64,000 nucleotides of DNA from Paenibacillus catalpae (GCF_900112695.1 NZ_FOMT01000004.1:620001-684000); one strand, 5' to 3'; numbered from the stretch's first letter, positions 16,210 to 25,198 are shown. The notes: a model not told the origin generated them from the sequence alone. Translations and numbers: made by a program.

Positions 16210-18413
16210 ATGGTTTAGCACGCATAGCAAACGCCGTCAGCGGTAAACGTGGACGATGGATTACGCTTGTTTTGTGGATCGTAATCGTTGGTCTCGCCAG
16301 CGTCCTCCTGCCTTCATCAAGCGATCACAAAGACGACGCGGCGGCCAATCTGGAGAGCAGCGCCCCGTCCGTTCAGGCTGATGCGCTGAATGACCACAAC
16401 GGCATTCCCGCTATTATTGCCTGGCACCGGACCTCGGGCCTGACGGATGAAGATATCGGCCGGATTCAGGCCTTATCCAAGAAGCTAGCGGATGATCCTC
16501 TGCCCCATCAGACGGAGCTGCCGCCTCTTCACGAGATGCCGTTGCCAGCCCTGAAAGCCATGGTGTCGGAGGACGGCACCACGATGCTGCAGACGGTTGT
16601 TTTTGATAAGAATGCCTCATCCGATGAACTAAAGATCAGTCTGGAGCAGCTGCAGGCTGATGGGGATACGATTTTTACAACCAAGCCGTTTGATACCGCC
16701 TTGGAGGACGAAGGACTGGTCGGCCGGATAACCGGACCTGCGGGTATTGGGGTAGATGCTACCTCCTTGTTCAAAGGCGCGGACGTTTCGCTCCTGATCG
16801 CCACCACCCTGCTTGTCCTGATCATTCTGTTATTAATCTACCGCTCGCCTATTCTTGCCCTTATCCCGCTTGTTGCGGTTGGATTCGCCTATGGTCTGAC
16901 CGGTCCGATTCTCGGCTGGATGGCCGATGAAGGCTGGATTTCGTACGATTCACAGGGCTTATCGATTATGACGGTGCTGCTCTTCGGCGCAGGGACAGAT
17001 TACTGCCTCTTCCTGATTGCCCGTTTCCGCAGCGTGCTGACGACCGAGTCCGATAAAAAACAGGCCTTGCTCAAAGCGCTCAGCGATTCCGGCGGTGCAA
17101 TTACGATGAGCGGCCTGACGGTTGTGATGTCGCTGCTCGCCCTGCTGCTCGCGCAATACGGTGCGATTCACCGCTTTGCGGTGCCGTTCAGCCTATCGAT
17201 TCTTATAATGATGATTGCAAGCGTGACGCTGGTGCCTGCTCTGCTCGCAATTCTCGGCCGCGCTTCCTTCTATCCGTTTGTACCGCGCACACCGGAGATG
17301 CAGGCAGCCCGTGCCGCACGCAAGAACAAACCGCTGCCCGCGCCACAAACAAAACCGGGCTTCGGCATCCGCTTAGGTGAGGCTATTGTAAAACGGCCGA
17401 AGACGATCGCGATCGCGACCCTGATCGTATTAGGGATTACGGCAGCATTTTCGGCTCAAATCAAATTCACGTACGACACGTTGTCCTCTTTCCCTGAAGA
17501 CATGCCTTCCCGCGAAGGCTTCACTCTGATTGGCGAACACTTCTCCGAGGGCAGTCTGGCAAAGGTTCAAGTGCTTGTGCAAACCGACGGCAAGGACTAT
17601 CCGCTTGACCAGAAGCTAGGGGAACTGGCGAATATCAGCGATGTATCAGACCCAGTGGCGAATACACGCAATGCCAATATCGTGTCCTATAATGTTGAGC
17701 TTGCGATGAACCCGTATTCCATTGAAGCGCTGGACATGATTCCTGTCATCCGTTCCGCCGCCGAGCAGAGCCTTACCGATGCCGGCATTACGGATGCGTC
17801 AGATAAAGTATGGATTGCAGGCGCAACGGCGGAGCAATATGATACACGCCATGTGACAAATGCAGATGCTTACCGGATTATTCCCGTCATTATCGGGATG
17901 ATTGCCCTGCTTCTGCTTATCTACCTGCGTTCGTTTATTGCGATGCTCTACCTGATGGGAACCGTCCTTCTCTCCTACTTCAGCGCGCTTGGAATCGGCT
18001 GGCTCGTCCTGCACCATATGTTTGGCGCAGAGGCGATCCAAGGACTCATTCCGCTTTATGCCTTTGTCTTCCTGGTCGCGCTTGGCGAGGACTACAACAT
18101 CTTCATGGTGTCGAGCATCTGGAAGAAGAGCAAGACAATGCCGCTGAACAAGGCAATTGTTGAGGGCGTTGCGCAGACAGGCGGCGTTATTACTTCCGCC
18201 GGAGTTATTCTCGCCGGCACCTTCGCCGTTCTTGCGACCCTGCCGATTCAGGTGCTCGTCCAGTTCGGCACCGTCACGGCAATCGGCGTCCTGCTGGATA
18301 CCTTCATTGTCCGCTCCTTCCTCGTACCGGCTCTGACGGTATGGATCGGCAAATGGGTATTCTGGCCTTCGAAGCAAGGCAGAACCGCCGCTGCGGCAGA
18401 AGAAAAGAATTAA
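16206..18413 (+). CDS. MMPL/RND-family transporter (YdfJ-like)
   Basis: This 735-residue integral membrane protein has the RND duplicated plan: one N-terminal helix, an extracellular domain, five or six helices (about 190-370), a second extracellular domain and a second helix bundle (about 555-725). Key motifs are LFGAGTDYCLFLIARFR in the first bundle and FLVALGEDYNIFMVSSIWKK in the second, with the Asp residues thought to carry protons in MMPL proteins. It probably exports lipids or amphipathic drugs using the proton gradient. It is translationally coupled to the TetR gene, so expression follows that repressor. A bidirectional terminator follows. The substrate is unknown. Confidence 0.9.
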   Translation: MNGLARIANAVSGKRGRWITLVLWIVIVGLASVLLPSSSDHKDDAAANLESSAPSVQADALNDHNGIPAIIAWHRTSGLTDEDIGRIQALSKKLADDPLPHQTELPPLHEMPLPALKAMVSEDGTTMLQTVVFDKNASSDELKISLEQLQADGDTIFTTKPFDTALEDEGLVGRITGPAGIGVDATSLFKGADVSLLIATTLLVLIILLLIYRSPILALIPLVAVGFAYGLTGPILGWMADEGWISYDSQGLSIMTVLLFGAGTDYCLFLIARFRSVLTTESDKKQALLKALSDSGGAITMSGLTVVMSLLALLLAQYGAIHRFAVPFSLSILIMMIASVTLVPALLAILGRASFYPFVPRTPEMQAARAARKNKPLPAPQTKPGFGIRLGEAIVKRPKTIAIATLIVLGITAAFSAQIKFTYDTLSSFPEDMPSREGFTLIGEHFSEGSLAKVQVLVQTDGKDYPLDQKLGELANISDVSDPVANTRNANIVSYNVELAMNPYSIEALDMIPVIRSAAEQSLTDAGITDASDKVWIAGATAEQYDTRHVTNADAYRIIPVIIGMIALLLLIYLRSFIAMLYLMGTVLLSYFSALGIGWLVLHHMFGAEAIQGLIPLYAFVFLVALGEDYNIFMVSSIWKKSKTMPLNKAIVEGVAQTGGVITSAGVILAGTFAVLATLPIQVLVQFGTVTAIGVLLDTFIVRSFLVPALTVWIGKWVFWPSKQGRTAAAAEEKN

Positions 18414-18426
18414 TCACGTTAAAAAA

Positions 18427-18475
18427 AGCCTTAGTCCAACGGGGGTCATTCCCACTGGACTAAGGCTCTTTGCTA
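18427..18475. terminator. Bidirectional terminator between MMPL and KimA genes
   Basis: AGCCTTAGTCCA (18427-18438) and TGGACTAAGGCT (18456-18467) form a perfect 12-base stem between convergent genes, with T-rich or A-rich sequence on both sides. Confidence 0.85.
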
Positions 18476-20299
18476 TTTTTTCAGATGGTAAGGAACGGTT
18501 GTAATGATGACATCCTTGCGGTAAAGAAGCTGGGCACGAAGCATTAAGCTTGTTTGGTTATGCAAAATGTTATGCCAGCCCTTCTTCGGAATAAATTGCG
18601 GAATAACGACTGTAACCTGAAAATTCGCTTCGCCCGCCTTGCGCTGCACCGTGTCAATAAACTTGAAGAGCGGATTCGAAATCGAGCGGTATGGCGAGTG
18701 CAGGGTCACGAGCCGGACATCCGGCTGGAATTTTCCCCACTTCTCTTCGAAGATTGCCTCATCCTCTTTCTCGAAAGGCACGTAAACGGCAATAATCTGT
18801 TCGGGCTTCAACGACTTGGCGTATAGAATCGAGTGCTCTACAACATGCGTAATCCCCGAGACCGGCAAAATCATGACATTGCCTTCAATCGGCATCACAG
18901 GCTCGCAGGTTGCAAGGCGAAGCTGCTCGCCCACCGCTTCATAATGCTTCTTGATCCGGTGGAAGACAAAGATGATAAGCGGCAGGAAGATCAGAATCGA
19001 CCATACCTGCTCGAATTTCGTCAGGAAGAACATGATTGTTACGATAAAGCTGATCAAAGCGCCAATCGAGTTAATAATAAACTTCGGTACCCAGCCCTTC
19101 GGCCGCTGGCGGAACCACTTCACCAGCATCCCGGTCTGAGACAGGGTGAATGGCACGAATACCCCAACCGCATACAGCGGAATCAAATGCTCCGTCTTCC
19201 CTTGGAATGCAATGATCAGAATAATGGATAAAACACCCAAGCTGATAATCCCGTTCGAGTAACCTAGACGGTCACCGCGGACCGTAAACATTCTCGGAAT
19301 GTACTTATCCTTCGCCAGGTTAACCGCAAGCAACGGGAAAGCGGAATAGCCGGTATTCGCCGCCAGAATGAGGATCAAGGCGGTTGTCCCCTGGATAAAA
19401 TAGTACATCACATTGCGTCCGAAGATACCCTCGGCAATTTGCGATACCACCGTCACGTCTTCCTTAGGAGAGATTCCGTAGTAGTACGCTAGGAGCACGA
19501 TCCCCGAGAACAGGATTGAGAGCAGGACTCCCATTGCAAGCAAGGTCTTGGCCGCATTGTTAGGGGCTGGATCCTTAAAGTTCGGGATCGCATTCGAGAT
19601 CGCTTCAACCCCGGTCAAAGCCGAGCTGCCTGACGCAAAAGCGCGAAGCAACAGAAACAGGCTGATCCCGGCTACCGGTGTGCCAACCGCGGTATGAAGC
19701 TGCGGCGACACGTCGCCTGTAGCGACTCTGTACAAACCTACGCCAATCATAATGACAATCGCAAGCACGAATAAATACACCGGATAAGCGAGGATGGAAG
19801 CTGATTCGGTTACGCCCCGCAGGTTCAATATCGTGATGCAAAGGACGAAAAAGATGGCGATTAACACGGAATGGCTATGCAAGCTTGGAAAAGCGGACGT
19901 AATCGCATCCGTACCCGCCGAGACGCTTACGGCCACGGTTAGAATATAATCGACCAGCAGCGAGCCGCCGGATATGAGACCCGGAAACATTCCCAGATTT
20001 TCCTTCGATACGACATAAGCTCCCCCGCCGTGAGGGTAGGCAAATATAATTTGCCGGTATGACAAAATAAGTGCTGTTAATAAGACCAACACCCCGATCC
20101 CAATCGGGATGGAATACCAAAACGCCGCTGCGCTAACCGTCAATAAGACGATCAGAATCTGCTCAGGACCGTAAGCAACGGATGATAAGGCATCCGAAGA
20201 AAGTATCGCAAGCGCCTTCGTCTTAATGAGCTTTTGCTCCCCGAGTTCCGTGGACTTGAGGGGACGCCCGATCAGTAATCTTTTGATAAGAGTAAACAC
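18473..20299 (-). CDS. kimA: KimA-type high-affinity potassium importer
   Basis: This APC-superfamily permease has about 608 residues, the length of Bacillus KimA. It begins FTLIKRLLIGRPLKS, has 12 membrane segments including LSSDALSSVAYGPEQI and YPHGGGAYVVSKENLG, and a C-terminal cytosolic domain (about 450-608) of the universal-stress/cyclic-dinucleotide-binding type ending TVPYHLKK. KimA imports potassium with protons and is inhibited by c-di-AMP. The GTG at 20299 is preferred to the far ATG at 20383 because GGCGGTGACC precedes it and because homologues begin here. A c-di-AMP riboswitch with its own terminator lies upstream, so both RNA and protein are turned off by c-di-AMP. Confidence 0.92.
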   Translation of the reverse strand: MFTLIKRLLIGRPLKSTELGEQKLIKTKALAILSSDALSSVAYGPEQILIVLLTVSAAAFWYSIPIGIGVLVLLTALILSYRQIIFAYPHGGGAYVVSKENLGMFPGLISGGSLLVDYILTVAVSVSAGTDAITSAFPSLHSHSVLIAIFFVLCITILNLRGVTESASILAYPVYLFVLAIVIMIGVGLYRVATGDVSPQLHTAVGTPVAGISLFLLLRAFASGSSALTGVEAISNAIPNFKDPAPNNAAKTLLAMGVLLSILFSGIVLLAYYYGISPKEDVTVVSQIAEGIFGRNVMYYFIQGTTALILILAANTGYSAFPLLAVNLAKDKYIPRMFTVRGDRLGYSNGIISLGVLSIILIIAFQGKTEHLIPLYAVGVFVPFTLSQTGMLVKWFRQRPKGWVPKFIINSIGALISFIVTIMFFLTKFEQVWSILIFLPLIIFVFHRIKKHYEAVGEQLRLATCEPVMPIEGNVMILPVSGITHVVEHSILYAKSLKPEQIIAVYVPFEKEDEAIFEEKWGKFQPDVRLVTLHSPYRSISNPLFKFIDTVQRKAGEANFQVTVVIPQFIPKKGWHNILHNQTSLMLRAQLLYRKDVIITTVPYHLKK

Positions 20300-20406
20300 A
20301 CAGGTCACCGCCAACATTGAAGTTAAACACATTTGTCTGGATACTTGGGCTACTTGGGCACTTATCAGTGCTAATGTAACCATCTTTTCGTTTTTCTACG
20401 CACAAG

Positions 20407-20434
20407 AAAAAAACCGCAGAGTATCCTCCCGCGG
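20407..20434 (-). terminator. Intrinsic terminator of the c-di-AMP riboswitch
   Basis: On the minus strand CCGCGGGAG and CTCTGCGG pair and are followed by TTTTTTTC (20413-20407). It lies between the aptamer and the KimA start, as the expression platform of an off-switch. Confidence 0.8.
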
Positions 20435-20439
20435 CCCTA

Positions 20440-20640
20440 AAAATAACCGAAGTTCACCCTCTCTATCAACGCTTACAAGGTTAGCTGACGGATTCGGGCG
20501 TCTAGAGAATCGCCCTACAGCTTGCTGCCTTTATGACGAGCATGCTGATTCACCCCGGCGACAAGCCGTACTTTCTACAAGCTGTCGCAATTGGTTCCCC
20601 TGCTTTCCGGTTCTATCGGAAACTCAGCGAATATGTGGAA
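20440..20640 (-). ncRNA. c-di-AMP (ydaO-yuaA) riboswitch
   Basis: Read on the minus strand, the conserved blocks of the ydaO aptamer appear in order: TCGCTGAG, GGGGAACCAA, GGGGTGAATC, GTAGGGCG, CCGAATCCGTCAGCTAACCT, GTAAGCG and AGAGAGG. Between GTAGGGCG and CGCCCGAATC lies a short variable stem. A terminator follows and the regulated gene is kimA, a known target class. Binding of c-di-AMP is expected to favour the terminator. Confidence 0.92.
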
Positions 20641-21122
20641 CATATTTAGTTGAAGTTGCAGAATTGATCATAGTCCTCTCCCGCCTTATCTGTAAACCAC
20701 GATAAAACCGCAAATAAGGCGGAATAGACCGTTTTCCAATCATGAATGCGGATACATCCCGTTTTGGCGTGCAGAATGTCCCCGTGCGGCGTCCATGCTC
20801 TCTTTTAAAGCGCATAAAGTCGCTACCCCCTAGATTATGGAGCAGATTAGCTGTTTTACGTCAGGGATGCTTCTATAGGGGCTATGCCCGCAAAAAAACA
20901 ACGAACCTGCCGGTGGCGGATTCGTTGTTTTTGATGTAAATTTTTTTATTTTTATCAAGCGGAATGGCTTTCGTTCTGCATCGATTGCCTCTTGGGAGCA
21001 ACCTATCGGTTGTTGTTGAATACATCAACGATTGGGCTGTCTGTAACAACTATTGACAAAGAGGCCCTCTTGGCACTACCCTTTGATAATGCCCTTGTAA
21101 CAGCTTAGATTGGAGTTGAACA
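20641..21122. other. Intergenic region with orphan structured segment
   Basis: No gene is visible. CCGCCTTAT (20681-20689) pairs with ATAAGGCGG (20714-20722), and a perfect terminator-like hairpin AAAAACAACGAA/TTCGTTGTTTTT lies at 20894-20932 with no gene before it on either strand. The last 60 bases should hold the acyltransferase promoter. Confidence 0.5.
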
Positions 21123-22289
21123 ATGGAAAATTCTAAAGATGCAGCTGCTCGAAGCAGGCTGCCGGAGATCCAGCTTGTCCGCGCGCTGTTGATTATTGCG
21201 GTAATTATGATTCATGCAACATCGTTCGCTACGCTGCAAATGAAGGATTCGAGCTTGTATCCCGTTTATCATTTCTTGAATGTATCTATGGCATTCGCAA
21301 CGCCCGCATTCGTATTCCTGAGCGGCTTTGTCTTGTTCTACAGCTATTATACGCGTCCGCTTAACGGCGCCTTGATAAGTACTTTCTATCGAAAAAGAAT
21401 TACGTTCGTCATTATTCCATACGTCCTATTCTCGATCATCTATTTCATCCTGTATTACAACGCATACACGCCTACTATGCCGGCGGAGGAGACATTCCGC
21501 AGCTTCCTGATCAAGCTCGCTACCGGCAAAGCCTACACGCATCTCTATTACGTCTTTATCATGGCGCAGATGTATGTGCTGTTCCCGATCCTGCTGATGG
21601 TCTTCCGGCGCTTCTCCGGGTTGATCAAATGGGCGGTCCCTGCGGCTCTGCTGATCCAGCTTGGTTTCTTTATCTGGAACGAGGAAGCGCTGCATATCAC
21701 CAATCTGATGAGCTGGGCCCCTTCGTATGCCACTCAGTATATGCTTGGCGCTGTGCTTGGCATTTATTATCCGCAGCTTCGCGGGTGGCTTCATATCTCG
21801 AGGGAGCATGCCGCTCCAAAGCGAATCGCCGGATGGCTGGCTGCGCTGCTCGCTTGGCTCTGCTGCCTGGCTGCAATGCTGGTAATTCTGTATGACACGC
21901 GGATGAATGGCACCGTTTATTCACCGTTGATGCTTAACGTGCTGAAAATGCTGTACTCGGTCACAAGCTCCGTTATGCTGCTTCTCGCAGCGCCTTTCCT
22001 ATACAGGCTGCTGCCTGGGAAAGGGCTGCGCGTGTTGGATTCGATTGCCGCGTTATCGTTCGGCATTTATCTGCTGCACCCGCTGCTGCTGTTCTATTAC
22101 CGGAAGTTCCCCGCAGAGGGCGGGACCTCCTGGCACTATCATGTCTGGTATGCCGTTGGCTTCGGCCTCGCCCTTGGCGGCACCTGGCTGATTGTAGCGG
22201 CAGCCGCTCGCTTCCTTCCGGGGGCGGCTCTGTTGTTTGGGGAGCTGCCTCGGAAGGGGAAAAGCGGTAAAAGCCGCATAGCCGGCTGA
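21123..22289 (+). CDS. Membrane acyltransferase (acyltransferase 3 family)
   Basis: This 388-residue membrane protein has about ten hydrophobic segments. The start PEIQLVRALLIIAVIMIHATS holds the family's membrane-embedded His (in IHAT) and an Arg, and helix 2 is FATPAFVFLSGFVLFYSYY, both hallmarks of acyltransferase 3 proteins (OafA, IcaC and YrhL relatives). These move acetyl or succinyl groups across the membrane onto surface polysaccharides or peptidoglycan. The start at 21123 follows TTGGAGTT. It is monocistronic, with a long hairpin directly after the stop. The acceptor cannot be read from the sequence. Confidence 0.85.
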   Translation: MENSKDAAARSRLPEIQLVRALLIIAVIMIHATSFATLQMKDSSLYPVYHFLNVSMAFATPAFVFLSGFVLFYSYYTRPLNGALISTFYRKRITFVIIPYVLFSIIYFILYYNAYTPTMPAEETFRSFLIKLATGKAYTHLYYVFIMAQMYVLFPILLMVFRRFSGLIKWAVPAALLIQLGFFIWNEEALHITNLMSWAPSYATQYMLGAVLGIYYPQLRGWLHISREHAAPKRIAGWLAALLAWLCCLAAMLVILYDTRMNGTVYSPLMLNVLKMLYSVTSSVMLLLAAPFLYRLLPGKGLRVLDSIAALSFGIYLLHPLLLFYYRKFPAEGGTSWHYHVWYAVGFGLALGGTWLIVAAAARFLPGAALLFGELPRKGKSGKSRIAG

Positions 22290-22291
22290 AC

Positions 22292-22406
22292 AAAAGACAT
22301 GCTCCTTCGATCTCTGTTGTGCCCCAGATTTCCTCGAACTTACCGCTAAGCGGCAGGAATCCGGGCACAAAGGCGAGCGCTGCCGCTTCTTGGGAGCATG
22401 TCTTTT
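22292..22406. repeat. Nested long inverted repeat after the acyltransferase
   Basis: AAAAGACATGCTCC (22292-22305) is perfectly complementary to GGAGCATGTCTTTT (22393-22406). Inside, GTGCCC...TTTCCT pairs with AGGAAT...GGGCAC, and ACCGCTAAGCGG forms the tip. It begins three bases after the stop codon, so it may terminate transcription, but its 115-base size suggests a palindromic mobile or repeat element. Confidence 0.65.
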
Positions 22407-22967
22407 GCTCCGCTCCAGCTCAGCCCTCCAGCCCACCGCAGTACCCCCCACGCTAATCCGCCTGGCTTAGGCAGATTGTATATTATGCAGTATATTCCCC
22501 GCTTTCACGCTATCGGCTCAAGCTATGTTGTATGGAATGCAGTATATTCGTCCTCTATTACCCCAAATGTGCCTTTTCTGCTCCAATATACTGTACTGGA
22601 TACAATGCAACTCATACCTCAGAGCTATACAGGGCAATTATACTGCACATTATACAACGCAGCTTCATCCAATCCCGGTAACTCAGCAAATCCGGGTTCC
22701 TAGCCATAACCCCCAGCATCCACGCAGCTTCAGCGACAACCATCCATCAATCCGCGTTGCATCATACTCAGCAACTAACTGCTATATAAGACGAGCTCCT
22801 AGGCCGTTTCTATCTCCTCTTCCCGCTTCCCTGCTCGCCTCAAATCCATCAGCTGCCGCATTAGAAGCGCACGTACTAGTCCAAATTCCATATTGCCTTA
22901 ACAAAATCTCCATTGTATGATTCCTAATAGTTCTGGATTAATATTCCATAAGAATGGAGAGGTTAAC
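22407..22967. other. Gene-free region filled with degenerate TTG-AT...CAGTA repeats
   Basis: Open frames here are not credible as genes because they run through short repeated DNA. At least four clear repeat copies (two in each orientation) and one weaker copy lie between 22471 and 22778. The last 40 bases hold the ribosome binding site of the VOC gene. Confidence 0.6.
22471..22663. repeat. Cluster of dispersed intergenic repeats, four copies
   Basis: Copies are at 22471-22500 (plus; GATTGTATATTATGCAGTAT core), 22522-22550 (plus; GTTGTATGGAATGCAGTATA core), 22583-22611 (minus) and 22632-22663 (minus; reverse complement GCGTTGTATAATGTGCAGTA). They fit TTGTATNNNATGCAGTATATT and resemble the family found near 53.8, 55.8 and 61.8 kb. 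Confidence 0.65.
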
Positions 22968-23363
22968 ATGATTCAACCGACAGTAGGAGCGAGGATTACT
23001 GGTTCATCTATTGTTTTACTGGTTAAGGATATACAAGCCGCCTCGTCGTTCTACAAGAATATAGGGTTTATTTACGATGAGATCGGCGGCCATGTGCACG
23101 TGGCGAGAAACAGCATCACCCTCATCCTGCATCCCGCCTTGAATAAGGAAGATGTGCGGCCAAACTCCGCTGTTCAAGGCGGACTGTATTTTGACGCTTT
23201 TGCCTACACCGATGCCGTGGACCTGCTTATTGAAGAATGCCGTGCTAACCGAGTAGAGATTGTTAACGGCCCTCACTTTTCCGAGCATTGGAATGAGTTC
23301 ACGATCAAGGACGCCGATGGGTACCGGATCGCCTTTGGCGGAGGGGTCCGTGTACAGCCGTAA
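22968..23363 (+). CDS. VOC-family (glyoxalase/dioxygenase fold) protein
   Basis: This 131-residue single-domain protein has two beta-alpha-beta-beta-beta modules of the vicinal-oxygen-chelate fold: SSIVLLVKDIQAASSFYKNIGF at the start and the second module GLYFDAFAYTDAVDLLIEE, ending FTIKDADGYRIAFGG. The ATG at 22968 follows GGAGAGG; the earlier start at 22917 has no site and adds unrelated sequence. A metal-ligand set is not obvious: there is HVHV in the first module and a late Asp-Gly-Tyr motif, so it could be an enzyme, a bleomycin-resistance-type binder, or inactive. Neighbours give no clue to a substrate. Confidence 0.8.
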   Translation: MIQPTVGARITGSSIVLLVKDIQAASSFYKNIGFIYDEIGGHVHVARNSITLILHPALNKEDVRPNSAVQGGLYFDAFAYTDAVDLLIEECRANRVEIVNGPHFSEHWNEFTIKDADGYRIAFGGGVRVQP

Positions 23364-23452
23364 TTAAAATATTTAGCCTAAAACTTTTTAATACAATGAA
23401 TCGTCTACTTGGTGTCTTCATTCACCGAACACACTTTAGGAGGCCATCCACC

Positions 23453-24568
23453 ATGAAAAAACCTTTCAAAATGCTTACTCTTGCAGTAGCCGGCTCCTGC
23501 CTGCTTACTTTCACTCCAGCGCTTGCGATGGCACAGGAAACAACTGCTGTCCCTATTGCCGCAACCTCCGAACCAATTACAGCCGTACCAATCAGCGCAA
23601 CGCTTCCAGATACGCAAGCCGTTAAAGTGACGACCAAGGTCATCGAAGAAACAACCGATCTTCTTACCGTAAAAATCTCGGTACCTGTAATCAGCGGTAT
23701 GCTCGACACTACCTATCAAACTAAATTAAATGCCGGCATCGAGGATAAAGCAACCAAGGAAATCGACCGGCTGAAAGCGCTGGCGGCCGAGGACAAGAAG
23801 TTTGCAGAAGAGAGCGATTATCCATTCCGCGCTTACGAATTGAACGTATCCTATGAGCTGAAAGCCGATGGCAGCACCGCTGCAAAGGGTATTGTCTCTT
23901 TCACCGTATCCACTTATGAGTTCACTGGCGGGGCTCATGGCGGCACGGCTGTAGAAGGCTACAATATCGTGAACAGCCAGCAAGCTGCTGTGCTGACGCT
24001 TGAGCAAGCGCTTGGCGAAGGCGGCTTTGCAGCTGCCAATAGCGCGGTGCGTTACACGATCAGCAAAAACCCGGATAACTTCTTCTGGGATGCAATAACT
24101 ACGTTCAAAATAGATGCTGACCATACTTACTTCGTAGACAGCAAAGGCATCGTTAATCTGGTCTTCCAGCAATACGAGATCGCGCCTTATGCCGGCGGGA
24201 TTATTAACATCCCGGTTGATGAGACTACTTCGGTTGGCCCAACATTCACCTTGTCCACCAAAGAGCTGGCCACCGGTCCGAATGGTGCGCATTTCGTTCC
24301 GCTCCGCAAAGCTGCAGAAGCACTGGGCTACAAGGTAAAATGGAGCAACAAAACGCAAAGCGCGGAAGTCTCCCGCGATGCGCAATGGACATCGGTAACC
24401 GAAGGCAAAAACAGCTACATCATTAACAAGATGGCTCCGATTAAGCTGTTTGCCGCGCCTAAGTTAATGAAAGGTTCCCTGTATGTACCGGATGAATTCT
24501 TCAGCAAAATTCTTCACCTGGATGTGAAGAACAATGAAAATGATAATTCGGTTACGATTAAAGGCTAG
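23453..24568 (+). CDS. Secreted protein with DUF4163/DUF3298 and copper-amine-oxidase-type stalk domain
   Basis: This secreted protein has 371 residues. The signal peptide MKKPFKMLTLAVAGSCLLTF ends near ALAMA. Residues about 60-160 are a DUF4163-like region (KVIEETTDLLTVKISVPVI), then a DUF3298 region with the diagnostic FTGGAHGGT and the aromatic FFVDSKGIVNLVF-like strand. The last 95 residues (FTLSTKELATGPNGAHFVPL and RKAAEALGYKVKW) are the stalk domain first named in copper amine oxidases and abundant in Paenibacillus surface proteins. Related architectures occur in RsiV-type and PdaC-type proteins that bind peptidoglycan or lysozyme. The start at 23453 follows TTAGGAGG. It is probably a wall-associated sensor or binding protein. 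Confidence 0.85.
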   Translation: MKKPFKMLTLAVAGSCLLTFTPALAMAQETTAVPIAATSEPITAVPISATLPDTQAVKVTTKVIEETTDLLTVKISVPVISGMLDTTYQTKLNAGIEDKATKEIDRLKALAAEDKKFAEESDYPFRAYELNVSYELKADGSTAAKGIVSFTVSTYEFTGGAHGGTAVEGYNIVNSQQAAVLTLEQALGEGGFAAANSAVRYTISKNPDNFFWDAITTFKIDADHTYFVDSKGIVNLVFQQYEIAPYAGGIINIPVDETTSVGPTFTLSTKELATGPNGAHFVPLRKAAEALGYKVKWSNKTQSAEVSRDAQWTSVTEGKNSYIINKMAPIKLFAAPKLMKGSLYVPDEFFSKILHLDVKNNENDNSVTIKG

Positions 24569-24598
24569 ACGCAAGACACTGTGGAGCTATTCGGCAAA

Positions 24599-24622
24599 GC
24601 CCGTGGATATCCATCCACGGGC
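24599..24622 (+). terminator. Terminator of the stalk-protein gene
   Basis: GCCCGTGGAT and ATCCACGGGC form a 10-base stem with a 4-base loop followed by TTTGCGTTT. It lies 30 bases after the stop codon. Confidence 0.7.
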
Positions 24623-24629
24623 TTTGCGT

Positions 24630-24740
24630 TTAATAAAGCTCGTTATACAACAGGTGAAGCACCTTCGCCGCTTCTGCACGCGTCAGGTTGTTCTGAGGGG
24701 TCAGATTGCCGTTATTGCCGTTAATAATGCCCGAAGCAGG
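24630..24740 (-). pseudogene. C-terminal fragment of an SLH-domain protein
   Basis: On the minus strand a short frame ends at 24630 and encodes GIINGNNGNLTPQNNLTRAE followed by AAKVLHLLYNELY. The GIINGNNGNLTPQNNLTRAEAAK pattern is the second half of an S-layer homology domain, including the TRAE core motif. Nothing upstream restores a signal peptide or the rest of the protein, so this is the eroded tail of a lost S-layer gene. Confidence 0.7.
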
Positions 24741-24793
24741 ACAAGCTCTTCCTCTGCCGGAAAGCGAGCAGGCGGCTGTTTCGCAATAAACGA

Positions 24794-24835
24794 GAAGAAG
24801 GCCATCCACTCCAATGAGCAGATGGCCTTCTTTTT
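24794..24835. terminator. Bidirectional terminator
   Basis: GAAGAAGGCCATC and GATGGCCTTCTTTTT pair over 13 bases with T-rich ends. It serves the 24848-25126 gene on the minus strand. Confidence 0.8.
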
Positions 24836-24847
24836 AAAGCACGTCTA

Positions 24848-25126
24848 TTAGTCTTCATGCTCCGCGAAGCCATGCTCCACGAGATAATCCATTTCCAAAT
24901 CGAGAATCGTCTCGATGGTTACTTCGTCCAGCTTCACATCGCGCTGCTTCAGGACAAAATCAACCAGCTCATCGCTGTCGATATCGACAACCTGGCCTTT
25001 CGCCGAGTTTTGCGCCTTATCAATAAACGCCTGCTCGTACTTCAGCACAAGGCTGACCGAAGCAGCCGGTACCTTCGTCTTCTCGGCCAGATAGTTCACT
25101 AACTCTTTCTCGTTCAGTTCGCTCAT
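24848..25126 (-). CDS. Uncharacterised 92-residue acidic protein
   Basis: This small acidic, helical protein has no signal peptide or membrane segment. The first 45 residues (MSELNEKELVNYLAEKTKVP and AASVSLVLKYEQAFIDKA) look like a helix-turn-helix or HU-like half, and the rest (DIDSDELVDFVLKQRDVKL, then ETILDLEMDYLVEHGF) is acidic and helical. The ATG at 25126 has GAGGAG 12 bases upstream; a TTG 12 bases earlier is too close to that site. A terminator follows. I do not recognise a family; regulation or chaperone-like binding is possible but unsupported. Confidence 0.6.
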   Translation of the reverse strand: MSELNEKELVNYLAEKTKVPAASVSLVLKYEQAFIDKAQNSAKGQVVDIDSDELVDFVLKQRDVKLDEVTIETILDLEMDYLVEHGFAEHED

Positions 25127-25198
25127 TAGCTTAAACAACTCCTCGGAATCATATATGGTCTATTGTACCATTCCGGGGAGCAGATTCAAAAATCGTCA

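Noticed and set aside
21053..21090. TTGACA and GATAAT as the acyltransferase promoter
   Set aside because: The spacer is about 26 bases, too long for a normal promoter; only the TTGACA is convincing.
22398..22920. Two overlapping open frames (101 and 131 residues) in the gap after the acyltransferase
   Set aside because: They run through the short repeated sequences, lack ribosome binding sites and have compositions unlike neighbouring proteins.
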